A stretch of DNA of 5,949 nt from Trueperaceae bacterium (GTDB lineage Bacteria > Deinococcota > Deinococci > Deinococcales > Trueperaceae): the NCBI GenBank assembly GCA_003567075.1, contig PXAU01000327.1:1-5949 (forward strand), in the 5' to 3' direction. The notes under the pieces are model-generated. The model did not search any database, was not told the origin of the DNA, and saw only the letters and a program-made list of their open reading frames with translations. A program made the translations under genes and the position numbers. Shown piece by piece: positions 5,732-5,949 of the stretch (positions are counted from its first letter, which is position 1; every line of letters starts with the position of its first letter).

Positions 5732-5781
5732 ATCACGGCGCCGCCGACCGACCGACGCAGCGACTCACCGGCCGGCACACG

Positions 5782-5949
5782 TCAACCGACCGCGCCGCTG
5801 AGCGCAGGTGCCAGCGCGAGCCCCAGAAACACAGCCGTGACCACGCCGAACCCGAGTTCGCGAAAGCCGATGGCCCGCGCGCTGCATGGCCGGCGGTGCG
5901 ACGAAAGGCCCAACCACGCCCGACCGGCCAGCAGGAGGAACGGGGCGAG
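5782..5949 (-). CDS. C-terminal end of an unidentified membrane protein (start lies beyond the window)
   Basis: The last 55 codons of a minus-strand gene, ending in TGA at 5784 to 5782. The encoded end has a hydrophobic start (LAPFLLLAGRAWLGL), a basic loop (SSHRRPCSARAIGFR), then a clear membrane helix (FGVVTAVFLGLALAPALSG) and a stop four residues later. G or C dominates third codon positions, as in the other genes here, and the basic loop between two hydrophobic stretches looks like a real cytoplasmic connection. I do not recognise the family. It converges on the peroxidase gene with 100 bp between stops, so it is not in that operon. The frame is short, and a chance open frame cannot be fully excluded. 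Confidence 0.55.
   Translation of the reverse strand, partial: LAPFLLLAGRAWLGLSSHRRPCSARAIGFRELGFGVVTAVFLGLALAPALSGAVG

Noticed and set aside
5870..5949. Plus-strand open frame from the ATG at 5870 to the window edge
   Set aside because: It gives Arg/Ala/Pro-rich text with no good ribosome site, while the opposite strand encodes a plausible membrane-protein end over the same bases.

Overview
The window is about 6 kb of GC-rich bacterial DNA, with strong Shine-Dalgarno sites and tightly packed genes. It holds one minus-strand operon for carbohydrate uptake and, divergent from it, a monocistronic diheme cytochrome c peroxidase on the plus strand. GC content, a non-lipidated binding protein with a plain Sec signal, a periplasmic peroxidase (implying a diderm envelope) and the general look of the transporter fit a Deinococcota/Trueperaceae-like bacterium. 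That assignment is an inference; no marker gene is present.

Layout, from right to left along the operon: a family 1 sugar-binding protein (4059 to 2734, minus); a 117-nt gap with a perfect 13-bp hairpin; a MalF-type permease (2616 to 1348); a MalG-type permease (1351 to 92, overlapping malF by ATGA); and the first 30 codons of a family 4 glycosyltransferase (91 to the window edge), whose ATG directly abuts the malG stop. A 530-bp non-coding region (4060-4589) separates the operon from the peroxidase (4590-5681, plus). It carries a good sigma-70-like promoter reading toward the operon, several inverted repeats and a thrice-repeated 9-mer. Beyond the peroxidase are a 12-bp GC-rich hairpin and the C-terminal end of an unidentified membrane protein entering from the right on the minus strand.

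The binding protein would capture an oligosaccharide or sugar derivative in the periplasm and deliver it to the two permeases. No ATPase gene is visible, so a MalK/MsmX-like ATPase encoded elsewhere is presumably used. The glycosyltransferase in the same transcript suggests that uptake is linked to glycoside synthesis or modification. The peroxidase is probably an independent periplasmic H2O2-detoxifying unit.

The most unusual features are in the two permeases. MalF carries an Ig-like, DUF11-like extracytoplasmic domain with two cysteines between TM1 and TM2. MalG has an extra block of about 148 residues at its N-terminus with four predicted membrane helices. Neither belongs to a standard six-helix sugar permease.
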